Made by a program: the position numbers and the translations under genes. A stretch of 64,000 bases of DNA from Manis javanica. Its lineage: Eukaryota; Chordata; Mammalia; Pholidota; Manidae. Positions 1-11,889 of the stretch are shown here, one piece after another. Where the stretch lies: contig NC_133161.1 in the NCBI RefSeq assembly GCF_040802235.1, positions 148,171,121-148,235,120 on the forward strand, given 5' to 3'. The notes below the pieces were generated by a model, which saw only the letters and a program-made list of their open reading frames with translations, had not been told where the DNA came from and made no database searches. The stretch's first letter is position 1, and each line of letters opens with the position of its first letter.

Positions 1-884
1 TCATTTCCCAGCCAGAAAGGCTTTCTGCCCCTCCTTCAGCTCCCGGGATCAGCAACACACAGACCTCGGGTTTTCTCTGTCACTCCGCCTCCCCTATCAG
101 GGAGAAAACTGCTCTTGATTACAGACCTACCAAATTAAAGCTTCAGGAGACTTAAGTGAGCAATTATTATCAGCTACAAAATGCTGGAAATTGTTCATTA
201 GGCATCATCTCGTCGTTTACTCTGTCGGCTTCCTGTTGCACATCCCCTCAACCACTGTGTCAAGCAGGGGGACTTCCAGAGTAGCCTGATGGGTCTCCCA
301 AGTCTGCAGAGATCACACAGCAAGGAGTCACTCCTGGGACTTGGGGGGTCAGTCCAGCCGCCCCCTCTGGCTGCACGCTTTAATGACTTCAGTGTAAATT
401 AAAAGTAGGAGACTGGAGAATAGAAGATAGCAATCCCCTAATTTAAAACTTCCCCATGAAGGGGAATTCCTGAATATTCCTGTGTCATGGGGGGAACATT
501 TGGAGGTCCAGCCAGTCCTCCTGGTAGTGGCTGCACAAGTCACAGGCTGCGTCTACAGCATGACCTCGTCTGTGGTTCCTGCAGACACACTTCTGAGTTT
601 CATTAGCTTCATGCTTATTTTTCAAGCCTGCTTCTCCAGGTTGCTTCTGTGAGTCTCTGCTGGCTTTCCAGTAAAGATAAGAGAGCCTCGTTGGCTTCTA
701 TTTCTTGCCCTGCCTAGGAGGTGCACATTCACACCCAGTGTCCCGGGAGCTCTCAAAATGCCACAAGATGCTCTGGAAGCAGAGGGTCACCTGTTCAGCT
801 CAGCTGGGCCACAGAAATGTCTGCAGAGGCTACATGAAGCTGTGTGGTGAGGACATTAGTGAAGGGTGACTAAGGAGAGGAAGT
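1..884. other. unique intergenic DNA
   Basis: No gene, RNA gene or repeat family is recognised here. The stretch around 140-235 is AT-rich and non-repetitive (TTAAG, ATTATTATCAG motifs) and could be conserved non-coding sequence, but nothing else supports this. Open frames are all under 70 codons and look random. Confidence 0.6.
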
Positions 885-1180
885 GTGCCCCACGGGAATG
901 AGCAGCAAATGCCAAGGCCGAGGAAGTGAGAGAGAATGTGGAGTGACCAAGCAATGGAAGGTTCTGGTGCTCCCGAGTACAGAGCTCATGATGGGAGCAG
1001 CCGGAAAAGTGGCCAGGGGGCATGACCTTCGTTCTGAAGATGATGGCCAGCCAATGGGAGAGGCTGAGCAGGGAGGGCTAAGTTAGATGTGCAGGGTGGC
1101 TGGCAGTCGTTCGAGGGCCATGGGGAGGGGCGGAGGCAGGCAGGCATCTCAGAGCAGCAACCCAGGCGGGAAACGGGGAG
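885..1180 (-). repeat. possible L2-type LINE fragment (antisense)
   Basis: The purine-rich wording (gggaatgagcagcaaatgcc, gaagtgagagagaatgtgg, ggaaacggggagtctgac) resembles the reverse complement of the L2 LINE 3' region. It is heavily diverged, and no target duplications are visible. The assignment rests on remembered consensus only. Confidence 0.4.
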
Positions 1181-2289
1181 TCTGACTGTAGGAAGACAGC
1201 ACTTTTCAGGTGAAGTGGGGTTCAGGCAAAAGTAAAGAAAAAGGGACCAGCTCTGATTGGAACTGATGGAGGCAGAGAAGACAGCTGGGGGCGGATTGGA
1301 ATGGCGATGGGATCAGCACAGGTGCCCTGCAGAGAGATGCTGAGCCGAGGAAAGTGAAATATATGAGAAGCTGGACTGAATGAAATGCCCTTAAAATAAC
1401 CTCTGTCTCTCTCAGGGATTCCATGTCCACACACACTTGGATCCATTAGCTCAATATTCAGGATTCCCGATGCCCATCCTCATGTCCACCTAAACTTCCC
1501 TGATTCCCTATACAAAGCCATGCTCTTCAGCTTCCACGTGCAAACTGTGATTTATCCCCGCAGTGGCCACCCCGATCGCCCCCGTTCTGCCATTCCTGTA
1601 GCTACCCACCGCGAAGCGCAGGGTGGGTACCAAGTCTTCCCAGTGGCCCCTGCCTGCTCGTCTCCCTCTTCCTGGATTTTGTGTCATAGCTATAGTCAGA
1701 GCCACACAATATGCAGTTCACTAAATATACTGCCTTATTGCTTCTTCTCCAAGGAAACGAAGTTTTAGCTTGAGAGCACATATGTCTTTTGCATGGCCTG
1801 TGAAATTTAGCACAAGAGAGAATGCAATGGCAGTAACCCAGGAAATACAGTAGAATATATCATAAGAATATATCGTCAATATGAGAGCCCCATTTAGGGT
1901 ACCACAACAGAAAGCGAATCAGAGCCACCAGGTGTCATCAAAAACAGTCGCACGAGAAAAAGATGCCCCTAGAGATGTTTTGCAAATTTCAAGAAAAGCT
2001 TGCGGGGCGTAGCATTGAGAGCTGTGCTGCGGTAGAGGGATTTAGACATGTTTCGTCTTATTTAGGTGTGAAACCAGGACGATGGGTAAAGATTATAGGG
2101 AGAGGGTTTTCAGCTCAACATGAGGGGGTGCTTCTCAAGGCCAGACATGTCCAAGACGGAGAAGGATGGCCCAAGGGGTCGTGAGTTCCTCCATCCTGGT
2201 GACATCTAAGCAGTAGCTGCAGGCCCCGCAGGAAGATGCGTCAGCTGGGAGGGCAGTCAAGAACGTGAGCTTGGTCTTTTAAGCTAGGC
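1181..2289. other. unique intergenic DNA
   Basis: Nothing is recognised. Base composition is mixed, and short open frames on both strands have no protein character. No simple repeat is longer than about 15 bases. Confidence 0.55.
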
Positions 2290-2400
2290 AGTGAGGATCG
2301 CAAGTTTGTCCTCAAGAATCTATTTTGGAATTAAATGAGATAATACATGGAAAGTGTTTAGCAAAGTCCATTACTGGTAGCTCTTATTATTTTGAAATAA
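2290..2400 (+). repeat. MIR SINE fragment
   Basis: It reads attaaatgagataatacatg, then gtttagcaaagt and tagctcttattatt. This is the order of the 3' half of a sense MIR (ancient tRNA-derived SINE common to all mammals). It is 5'-truncated and diverged. Confidence 0.55.
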
Positions 2401-3734
2401 CTAATATAATAAGAAAACTGTCCCACCAAATGCAGGAGGCTTCAAAGCAGGTATCTTTGAAGTTTCTCCCACACCCAGATCATATCTTACAATTACGACT
2501 GTAAGATAATGAGTACTTACACCTGAACTTGGATTTACAGAGGCGCTATGCCTTCCGCAGAGGGCTGGGATCACATGGCTTCTGTTTCCCTAGTAAAGCA
2601 CAACTCTACTTTGGGCCCAGGATCGTAGTAACGCGAGAACCACCAGAAATACACTGGGTCTAGAAGAGCTCATTTGTAGCTGGGAGCAGAGACTTACCAA
2701 CATATGGATGCAGGCAAGTAATCAGAAGTCAAGGTCACCAAGTCAAAAACCTAACATCAGGAAGGGAGAGGGGGTCAGAATCCAGACTGGGAAGATGCAT
2801 GTTTAAGAGCGCCTGGAACTAGGGGTTCACAGGAGTCTAAATGCAGATCCAGGCAGATGGGCCTGGAGGAGCCAGCAGTGCCCTTTGTGATGAAAACTCT
2901 ATCACGGGCAAGAGCTGTTTCTCCAGGGCCCAGGGGCACAGTCCCTGGGGGACAGACTCTGTGCACCCCTTTGAAATCTAGCACAGGCACACCCCTGGGA
3001 TGGAGCCGTCACCCCCAGGGACTCCCCCTGCCTCTGCAGCTGGTCATCAGGTGCCTGTTCCCCTCTGCTTTGCCCCAGGCTGCCTGCATGCGCCCGGGGC
3101 TCCCCTCCCACTGCGGCTCTGGCTCGGCCCAGTGGCAGTCCCCGCCGTCCCAGTCCTGTCTCCATCCCACCGCCACCTTCCCTGGTCTGCTCTTTGATTC
3201 TCAGGAGCTCTGGTGACCCCCTGACTCTCCCTAGGGTCTGCCCTTGACCTTATTTTTTTCTCCACTCCCATAGCAGTTCTGGCATCCAGAAAGGGCATAA
3301 TACCCAGGATTCTGTACCAGTCCTGGGGACAGGGCTCTGTGCCTGCCCTGCAACTGGGTAAGGGGCAGCGGCTGGGGAGGCTGAAGAAAGTGGTGCTGGG
3401 ACACCTCTTGAACAGTTGTACGGGGCTCGCAGGGTTCCTGGGCAGCCTGGCTTCCTCCGGGGGGGCCTCCGCACAGAGCTCTCCCCTCAGCCAGCAGAGC
3501 GGCTGGGACAGAGGCTCAGTCTACACCTTCCCTCCCGCAGATGCAAACAGCAAAGCCCTGGGAAGGGGACGCAGGGTGCCTGGGAAGTTCTATCAGCTCA
3601 GGGAAGTGGGAACCCTGCTATAGCCCACGGTTTACTTCCCCCTTCCCTTACTCTTTTTTTTTTTTATGTGAAATCATTCTGTTGTCAGTGTCGGTGAGGG
3701 TTAGCCGGTTTGACTGAAGCAGTAATTGACAAGA
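2401..3734. other. unique intergenic DNA, GC-rich in its middle
   Basis: From about 2830 to 3540 the sequence is GC-rich, so overlapping open frames appear on both strands (up to 119 codons at 2857-3216). They are proline/serine-rich and overlap each other antisense, the pattern of GC-rich non-coding DNA. A run of T lies near 3652-3665. No repeat family is recognised. Confidence 0.5.
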
Positions 3735-3944
3735 TGTGTCTTCACTGTCATTCAAATTGCGGAAGTGAGCTCTTAGCATATGCAGGGCTGTTCTCTCCAC
3801 CACCTCCATCTCCTCTTTGGGAAACTTTGTCTTCCCCTTGGAGCTACAACTCCTTAAAAATTAAGAAGGAAAAAACACATAATCCCGGGGGTCAGGAGGG
3901 CATGGGCTTGAATCTGCAATGATCAGTGAGCTTCTGATTCAGAG
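3735..3944 (+). repeat. local duplication 1, copy A
   Basis: This 210-bp block recurs 1,460 bp downstream at 5195-5405 in the same orientation. I count about 7 substitutions and one extra G in a G-run, roughly 96% identity. It contains the unusual string ccttaaaaattaagaagg and an internal pyrimidine-rich part. Sequence outside the block does not match and no target duplications are seen. The block belongs to no repeat family I recognise. Confidence 0.9.
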
Positions 3945-4309
3945 GGGCTCCAATGCCAGCAGAGGGTCTTCAGGGACCAGTTGGGGCGGGAAATCAAGAC
4001 AGAGCAGCGTGGTTCTGCTGGCGGAGATTCCTGCCTGTCTCTGTGAATCAACCCCAATGAGTCAATTCCTCATCAAGAAAGTTGGATGTAAGGCTTGAAG
4101 CTGGGCTTGGTGGGGGGCCAAGGCTGCTAAAATGCCTGCCTTGTGCCTCCCGCAGGCTGGGAGCAGGGGGCAAGCCCGGGGGAGGCTTCTGTGGCCACCT
4201 GCAGCCCTACCTGCTGCCCTGGCTACCAAAGACCATAAACAAGTATGTTGATTTCCAGAAACTCTGGGAAATTGGAAGCAGCCAAAATCTGGATTTTGTA
4301 CTGATAAAG
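3945..4309. other. unique spacer between duplication copies
   Basis: Nothing is recognised. It separates copy A from a MIR fragment. Confidence 0.5.
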
Positions 4310-4460
4310 CTTAGTGATTAAAAGCATGAATTTTAAAACCAGAGACAGCTGGAGTGCTAGCTTGAAACCTTGGGCAGGGCACATGACTTCTGCATCTATA
4401 GAAGGGGGATAATAATATCCATCACGGAGTGCTCCGAAAATGGTAGCTGTTATTAAGAAT
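4310..4460 (+). repeat. MIR SINE
   Basis: The order gtgattaaaagcatgaattt, accttgggcagggcacatga, gggggataataatatc, gtagctgttatta follows a sense MIR from its tRNA-related head to its 3' LINE-related tail. The CORE-like middle is diverged. Confidence 0.65.
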
Positions 4461-4764
4461 CTGCCATGTGCCTACCAGCTGCACCTCTGGTTCCCACAGG
4501 GGCAACTGTACGGCCTGGAGTTGGGGGCCTCTAAGAGCTGTCCTGACCAGCCAGGGAGACAGGCTATGGAAAAGGGATGTCACCGACCTTTGTTCAGGAA
4601 TGCAGGTCCCTGCCAGGTCCCCTCCTCCCGACTGTACGGCTCAGCGCTGGGGGGGCCCATACTCCCGGACGGCGTCAGTGCAGAAGTGCCCTGCTGGGGA
4701 AGCCACAGAGCCTCCGAGAAATCCTTGAGTCCCGTGTTGGAATTCACTGCACGATTTTCTCTGT

Positions 4765-4960
4765 GTACGTTCCCAGCAAGCATCTGAGCACAGCAGCATG
4801 TCAGGCAGAGGGGTACAAAGATGAACCCGACCCGTTGCCCTTGAGGGCCCTCCCCAGAGTGTAGGATGGAAACAGACGGTAAGTGAACAGCGCAGAAGAC
4901 ACATGAGGGAGAGCTGTAGGGGGGCAGCAGGGCGAGGGTACCACAGCGAAAATAAGATGC
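4765..4960. repeat. ancient L2/MIR-class fragment
   Basis: The phrase gagggccctccccagagtgt followed by gaaacagacggtaagtgaac resembles the common mammalian relic that reads 'ccctcaaggagctcacagtc' and 'acagacaagtaaac'. Family and strand are uncertain. Confidence 0.35.
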
Positions 4961-5126
4961 CCCCCGACGTGACCCTGGCCGTCTGGAGAGGCCCGCCCTC
5001 CTCAGGAAGCCTTCACCAGCCACGTAATTCTCTTCTCCCATCACAACGTCTCACAGCTCCATCCACCTCAGCATGTAAATATTTTGTTTCTTTTATGTTT
5101 ACTTTTTTCTCCTGAACTAGAATTAA

Positions 5127-5194
5127 ATGAGGATTAAACCAAACAGGATGATGTGCATAAAGCATGTGGTGCGCAGTCAATGCACAGCAAATGC
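5127..5194 (+). repeat. MIR 3' tail abutting duplication copy B
   Basis: attaaatgaggatt, cataaagcatgtggtgcgca, gtcaatgcacagcaaatgct match the last part of a sense MIR. The match stops where duplication copy B begins at 5195, so copy B may sit inside or beside an old MIR. Confidence 0.5.
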
Positions 5195-5405
5195 TGTGTC
5201 TTCACTGTCATTCAAATTGTGGAAGAGATCTCTTAGCATATGCAAGGCTGTTCTCTCCGCCACCTCCATCTCCTCTTTGGGAAACTTTGTCTTCCCCTTG
5301 GAGCTACAACTCCTTAAAAATTAAGAAGGAAAAAACACATAATCCCGGGGGGTCAGGAGGGCATGGGCTTGAATCTGCAATGATCAGTGAGCTTCCAATT
5401 CAGAG
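5195..5405 (+). repeat. local duplication 1, copy B
   Basis: Second copy of the block at 3735-3944, in the same orientation, about 96% identical and one base longer (an extra G in the cccgggg run). Similarity starts at tgtgtcttcactg and ends at attcagag on both copies. Which copy is the original cannot be settled from this window. Because copy B abuts a MIR tail, copy B is the likelier newcomer. Confidence 0.9.
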
Positions 5406-5584
5406 CACAGATTGGGTTGGGCCATGTGAAATGGTTGGGTATTAGTGATCGCCTAGGGCCCAAGCTGCTGCGGTATTTGGTGACCCAAGGCGGCTTGACG
5501 GACCACTAGATACAGCTTCGAAGGAAACGCCTCTTCCTGGCAGTGCCTGAGGTGCACCTTGCTCCGTACGAACACTCACTCTGA

Positions 5585-5860
5585 ACATCAGCTGGGCGCT
5601 GGGCGCCATGCAAGGACCTGGGGGTGCGGAGAGAGAAGGGCCCTGCCCTCGAGAAGCTGACAATCCAGGGAAGAGATAGGCAGGAAATGACTCTGTACAT
5701 GTAGCAAAACTCTGAGCAGTGCTACGGAAATGCCAATGGGAATGAAGAGCTCAGTCCCAGGAGTGCTGGGAGACGTTGCAGAACGGGTAATATTGGACCT
5801 GAACCCAAAAGGTTGCAGAGGCGTTCTTTACAAAACCGGGCACTCCAGGCAAGGGGGAGA
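5585..5860. repeat. ancient L2/MIR-class fragment
   Basis: The order gggccctgccctcgagaagc, agataggcaggaaatgactc, gcagtgctacggaaatgcc and cactccaggcaagggggag resembles the widespread relic phrase 'ccctgccctcaaggagctcacagtc ... aagtgctatg ... cattccaggcagaggg'. It is eroded, with no boundaries or target duplications. Confidence 0.5.
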
Positions 5861-6536
5861 ACAAAGAGATATGAAAGCAGCGTATAGAAGTTTTCAGGAA
5901 GTTTTAAGGACCAACATCTCCAAACAAACAGGAAGTGATAAACACAAGTGTCCTTGTGTTAATCTAAAAGAGCAACCGGTGCTCCTAACTGGAGAGGGAG
6001 AGATGGGTAATCCTGCTCATACAGGAAAATGAATAGCATCTCCTCCCGGGGCCCTTCGCCAGCAGAGCAGTCAGCATCCTGGCTGCGGCCCTGGGCCCTG
6101 GGGGAGCACCATCCCTCAGCGGAGCAGCCGTGACAGCTGGCCCACCCCGAGCCTCAAGGTCCACTCTGCTCCTCTGGCCAGAGGCCAGCCTGTGAGTGAC
6201 CGGGATTCCTCAGCCTTCCACACACCACCCTTGCAACCCCCACTAACCGCAAGCCTTAAGCTCTACTCCACCAGCAAAGAGGCTGTTTCTTCGCCCTTCT
6301 TGCAGCCACATCGCAAGCCCCTGCTGGGGGCATGGCTCTGCGGAGTTACCGATGCTTCCACAGGCCGGGAGGCAGGGGGCTGGCACTGTTCTCGGAGACA
6401 CGTGTGCTGGATAAACTGCTCCGTATAGTACAGGCTTCTGTCCTCTCCGCCTCCCCTCCCGCCCAGAGGACCTTCGTTTATCACAGGAGAGCCTCACCCT
6501 CATTCCGGAGGTTCTGGGGCCAGGCCACAGGTGATT
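5861..6536. other. unique intergenic DNA
   Basis: No repeat family or gene is recognised. The GC-rich part at 6040-6480 opens random frames on both strands. Confidence 0.5.
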
Positions 6537-6617
6537 CCATAACCACCCATAATCGAGGAGGCGCACACTGGAAGTCCTCCTTTGCACAGTGTGGTGACCG
6601 CCACACTCCTGAGTCTG
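6537..6617 (+). repeat. local duplication 2, copy A
   Basis: This 81-bp block (ccataaccacccataatcg ... ctcctgagtctg) recurs at 7921-8000 in the same orientation with two substitutions and one deleted C, about 96% identity. It contains a short inverted repeat, AGTGTGG / CCACACT, with a six-base loop. The flanks do not match. Confidence 0.9.
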
Positions 6618-7920
6618 CAGCGGAGGTGAGGCTTCAGAGACTCCAGGGAGACTGGAAAGGAACTGATATGGGGGGAACGGTGGGAAGTGGGGCCAAGTGC
6701 CAGGGAAGAGAGGCCCCAGGCAACCACTGGAGAACGTTCAATCCCTGGAGAGGGGTAGAGCTGGGGTGAAGCCTCAGAAAGCAGCCTCAACAAGTCTCTA
6801 AGTTCCTCTTACATTGCTGACCGTTGGAATTTTTATAAAGAATAAATACAAATACACAAAATGACATCTGCGTTTCCCTAATTGAACTTATTTTGTGAGA
6901 AGAGTTTTAGGAAAGGCCTGGCCGGTCTAGTGCTCGTCAGCCACCCCCTCCCCACCAGCCCTTCCTGGATTAATATGTCAGCAGGAGACCCGCGCTCTCA
7001 GTAATACACCAGGATCGACTGTTTGCTGCAGCCCTTGCTCCTGTCCACCTTCGACGGTAATATTTTAAAGTTGATTGGATCTTAAAATTGGAAGAGGTCC
7101 CTGGTGTCCTGACTTTGCTGGCATTATCAGCTTGGCCGCTGTCTTACCAGAGTCACTTACTGAGGCACAGGGCACCCCCCCGCCGGCCCCCAGGGCAAGC
7201 GGAGGGAGCTGCACGGGAACCCCCTGCGGGAGGGTCACAGAAGAACCGGGTGGCTCCTTGCCCGCCTGGACGACCTTGGGCAGGCAGAACGTCTCCTTGC
7301 AGCACCAAGGGAGGCTCTGGGCTTTTCCCCCTCTCTCCCTTCTTTTTCCTTTTTTTTTTTTAATATGCCCGTTGACAGTGTCATCTCTCAACTTGATAAA
7401 TTTGTCAGAAGGAGCTCCGGGAGAGTGTGGCACGGAGGTTGGAGTGATTGCTGAGTGTGCAGAGAGACGGGGCTGGGAGCTGTGGGAGGCACGGGGACAT
7501 TGGCACGGGGGCATTGGCCCGGGGGCAGCAGAGTTCTGGAGTGGTCCTGCCTGGCAGGCGTGCGCACCCCCCACGGCGTGGTCTTAGCAGACCAGGACCC
7601 AGGAGGAGGGAGGGGGAGCTTCAGGGGCCAGGATGTGGTGGGTACCGAGGCAGGGAGGGACAGACAATGCCAGCCAAGCAGTGTGTGAGGCTGCCTGTGT
7701 TTGCCGCTGTGTAGGACAGTGTAACACATGCAGGACATTCGTGAGGCTGGCCACGGGGGGCTGTGGGAGGGTGGGAGGGCGTGAAGACGGGATGCAGGGT
7801 GAAGGCAAAGAGCAGAGGAACTCTCTTGAGAGAGCAAACCGGAAGCCATGCTTTGGTGTTTTTTCTGACCCCGTCTACCAATTCCTCCCTGGAAGATCTT
7901 TTCAGATGCCCACCTGGAAT
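6618..7920. other. unique DNA between the copies of duplication 2
   Basis: The GC-rich half (7130-7830) opens long shadow frames on both strands (170 and 199 codons) that overlap antisense and show no domain. A T-run lies at 7351-7361. Nothing else is recognised. Confidence 0.5.
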
Positions 7921-8000
7921 CCATAACCACCCATAATCGAGGAGACGCACACTGGAAGTCCTCCTTTGCACAGTGTGGTGACGCCACACTCCTGAGCCTG
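7921..8000 (+). repeat. local duplication 2, copy B
   Basis: Second copy of the block at 6537-6617, about 1,384 bp downstream. The hairpin is AGTGTGG (7972-7978), loop TGACG, CCACACT (7984-7990), a perfect 7-bp stem. No poly(A) tail or target duplication is present, so this is not an obvious SINE. Confidence 0.9.
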
Positions 8001-8144
8001 ACACGTGCTTCCTGTCACTGGCGTTCTATGATGATTAACCCAACAAATGTTGAATCAGAGAATGAAAGAAACTATGAACCTCCCTTGGAAGCTCACCTTA
8101 ATTTGCTGGGGTGTGGGGAAAATCCACAGTAAAAAAGTAATGGT

Positions 8145-8350
8145 GTGGGGGGAGAGCAGAAAGATCTGAATTTACATACTAGCTCGGTCCCAACTACCTC
8201 TCTCCAATCCCCAGGTTCCTCATCTGTATGGGGTGAAACCTAAAAATTCATTACAGACGGCATCATGCAATAGTCTAACTTCCAGATAAAAATCCCAGAT
8301 GCCTCCGTGGGGCTCAGGGCAACAGTGCAAACGAAAGACATTTATGAATT
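8145..8350 (+). repeat. MIR SINE, diverged
   Basis: agatctgaatttacatacta, ccccaggttcctcatctgta and ggggtgaaacctaaaaattc follow the order of a sense MIR; 'cctcatctgta' is its best-preserved phrase. The 3' half is weak. Confidence 0.45.
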
Positions 8351-8984
8351 GCGAAGCTCTGTACCAGGTCAGGAAGGCTATTCAGTCCCCTCCTCTGGGG
8401 TGGACCCCCGCCTTATGGGCCCCTGTAGCCCCTGTACTTGCCCCCTCACTGCATGTCCGACCCACCCGCCCTCATTTTTCTCTTGGAGGGAAGGATCCGG
8501 CAGTCCACCAAAGAGATGGGTGTCCTCTTTCGCCTGCACTATTTAGTGGTATAATAAACTTCTGCCCCAGCGCTTCTGAGTGATTAGAACGCGTCTCAGG
8601 TGCTGCCTTCAGGAGTCGAGGCCAAGAAATTCACCTTGTCTGGGAAGGACAATAATTGCTGTTCACTGCCCTGCCTAGAATGTGATATTTATATTATAAG
8701 ATAGGATTTAGGTCTAAAAATAAGGGAAGTTGTCAGAGCTCAGGATTATTGATACAAGCATGAATGACAGCACTGACAGCTAATGTGAAGAGCTCTAGTT
8801 GTGTCCAGGTCTCTAAACTGGGAGGGAGGGGAAATCAATAAATTAGGTCGTTGACAGGACCCAGGGAGGCAGGGCTCCCCTGGGTGGCCTTCATGGGAAG
8901 AGAACTGCATTCTGGGAGCACAGAGGGGCTGAGTACATGCGCCTGACCGACACACAGGGATGGACTTGCTCGTGGGATTAATCA
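8351..8984. other. unique intergenic DNA
   Basis: No gene or named repeat is recognised. The part at 8660-8750 is AT-rich (tgatatttatattataagat). Confidence 0.5.
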
Positions 8985-9090
8985 ATACCTACAAATATTG
9001 AATCATTATGTTGTAGACCTGAAACTAATATAAAGTTATATCCAGTTGAAGGTATAAAGCAATATACCTCAATTAAAGAAAAATAAATCA
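8985..9090 (+). repeat. L1 3' end (older subfamily)
   Basis: The run ttatgttgtagacctgaaac, taatataaagttatatccag, ttgaaggtataaagc, aatatacctcaattaaagaa is the well-known tail of older mammalian L1 3' UTRs, ending in an A-rich stretch. Only the last ~100 bp is present. Confidence 0.8.
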
Positions 9091-9204
9091 TTGATGAGCT
9101 TTACTTAATCAAATATATGGAAAATAGAAAGTATACCCCTACTACCCAGAGATCACCGCATCCAGGTAATTATAGGGCCCTTGGGTCGCCGGTGTGGGGT
9201 CTTG

Positions 9205-9345
9205 GGAAGGGCAGTGGGGACGCAGAAGCCTGGGGTCTTGTTCCCAGCTCTGCAGCAACCAGCCTCGTCCCCTCTGACCTCAGTCTCCTCAGCTACAAAG
9301 TGAGGGGGTTGCACTAGAAGGCTTCTAAAGTCTTGACAATCTGAG
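9205..9345 (+). repeat. MIR SINE fragment
   Basis: cctggggtcttgttcccagc, tctgcagcaacca, gacctcagtctcctcagcta, caaagtgagggggttgcact follow a sense MIR head and CORE. It is diverged. Confidence 0.6.
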
Positions 9346-11889
9346 GCTGGCTCCCGGGGACAATTTTCCTGGCCCCTGTTGGTGCGGAAAGCACTCGGGA
9401 ACCCTGCCTGCCTGGGTCGCCATTTTGGGCAGCAGTGGCTTTGTGTGGGGAGTGTCAGCTGACCGAGGCCTGATGAGCAGAAGTAGAGGCGCCAGCCTGG
9501 CTGTCACATCCTTCCTCCCAGGAGCCCTGCTCTCCTTGGGCAGCTAAAGAAGACTGGTCAGTTTTGCTTTCTTCTTATTATTATCTGGTTTTTTATCTAC
9601 ACCTCCAGCGGAGATTTTGGGTTTTCATTCACTTTCACTGCAGGCTCCAATCTTCCCCACCCCCGAAACAATAGCCTCTACCTTGCTGCATTAAAAAAAA
9701 GAAAAGCTTGCAATTGGCTTTGCCTCCTTAAGCATCTGGAAATATCCTGTGTGGGTCTGCAAACCTAAATGTGGGGCCTGTGCTACTGGGTGGTGTCTCT
9801 TTGCCTCAGAGAATCTTCTAGCATTTTTCAAAGCCCTTGGGTCCACACAAATGCTCTTGGAGAGAGAGCTTTTTTCCCCCCTTAGCAAAAACTCAGGTTT
9901 GCCACCAGGAAAGAAGAGGTTTTTCTGTGGAAATGTTCCTCACGCTGGTTATAAAGCTACTCACATCTCAGTGTGAGCTCTGCTAACTCGCCAGCCCGTT
10001 GTCTTTGTGACTGGGAGTGAAATCCACAACACAAAGGCATCAAGAGCCTCTCCATATACAGACTGGCCTCCGGATCTCCACTGGGCAGCAGCGCCCCACC
10101 GGCCGCCCCTCCGCTGCAGACAGCTGCGCAATGGAGACAGCAGCGGGGCTCCAGATGTGCTGGGACTCGCTAGGGAACAGGCTTAGAAGTTTGGCCAAAT
10201 CAGCCCCAGATAATCACCAGAGAAGGGGATAAAAATACAGGGCTGGTCCAGGATTTTCGCGTAATTTAGGGGCTGGGGGATTAACCCAGTGGACAGAGAG
10301 AGAACAAGTTGGCACAGAAGGTTTATTTCTCATACAATGTGAGATCTTTCCTGTGGTGCCTGTATGAAGCTGTGGGAGAGTTGAGCTGATAATGTATCAA
10401 CGATCTAGAGAGGGAGCAGAATCTGGCAAGTGTGCGTTCAGGAGTCCAGCCGACCTCAGTGTGCGTCTTGGCCCCGCCCCTGACTTGCTGGGGGACCTCG
10501 GGGCTGCTCTCTAGGGTTGAAGTGTACAAAGCAATTAGAAAATGCTTGACACATTTAAGCATAGTGCCTCCTTCTTTTACAAAGAGGAATTTAACAACCA
10601 GCAAGACACAGCAACTAGATGAATCTCCAACAGCTAGCAGGTAGTAAAGATTAATCTAAAATACAGTTCTCCCACCTTCCTGTTGAGTATTCCTTCCTCT
10701 ACACCAGTGACTCCAAACTTACTGATTATACAAATCACCAGGTTGAGTAACTCTTGACTGGAGTCTGGAATCTGAATATTAATCAACTGTCCCAGATGAG
10801 TCTTAAGATGGAAGAGACACATTTGAGAGAGACCCTCACTGCACCACAGTTGCTAAGAGGGAACTTCTCAGAAAAAGACTCACTTTCTGTATGTGTCTTC
10901 TACAGATACAGATAATGGGGAAAAAACAAACCATTCATCTCAAGAGGTACAAAGGATCCCAGAAAGAGGAATCTGAACCGTGTGATGGCTCCACATACAC
11001 AGAGTTACTAACTTTTTGACAGACCAGGAGAGAAAATGTGTGCCTCATCCGTGACATCTCCAACAGCGATTGTTAAGAAGGCTCATGGTTCTCTCTTGAG
11101 CACATTTTTAAGTGAGATGAGTCTGCTTCAGGGTGACCTGGCTTTTCCTTGGACTTTGCTGGAAATCAAGGAGCTATTTGGGGCTTGTACAATTCAGGCA
11201 TTCAAAGGAGAACACAGGGAAAGGGCCCCTCAGGTGGGAACAGTAGAGAAGCCAATGGTGAAAGGTGTTTTGGTGTCTCTTGAACATTGCACCCTGGAAA
11301 TTTTGTTTTAACTTGGTTTTGTGCTTACTTTGGGTGACCACAAAGGATAGCAGAGCCATGGCGACAGCTATACAGGAAGAGGAGAAACACGTGTCCTAAA
11401 GCATTTCAGGTACAAAGGCAGGTGGCTTCAGATAGACTGCAGGTTGTGAAATGGAAAAGCCCATTGTCGTTTTGGACTTTGCAGGGAGCCAGGAGTAACT
11501 AATATTTCCCATATAGCAGTAGCCCTGTGCTATCTTAATTGCAATCTCTGGTAAGATTTGGAGTTATGCGTTTTTAACAAGCAAACCATAAAATAAGGTT
11601 TCCTCTCCCCAGAGCCCTGGAGTTAATTTATCTGTCCACAGGCTGAGATCTTTTTAAAGGTTAAGAATGCTTGGGTTTTCTTTCTGGGTCTCAGGGTTGG
11701 CTGGGACACCTGCAGCGGTCTCCTGCGGCTGGTGCTGGAGGCTGGCTTTCATCAGAGTTAGAGACCCAGCCCTGAGGAAGCCCTGCAGTAAGAACCAGGG
11801 GTTGGATCCCAGCACTCAAACTGTCCTTCATTCTGGTGGAGAGGAACTGATATTAATCACGGGTATGTCTGTGGCAGAAAACACATATG
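9346..11889. other. unique intergenic DNA
   Basis: Over 2.5 kb with no recognised gene or repeat. Open frames stay under 100 codons. An A-rich string lies at 9692-9706. Scattered palindromes and A/T-runs are unremarkable. Confidence 0.55.
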
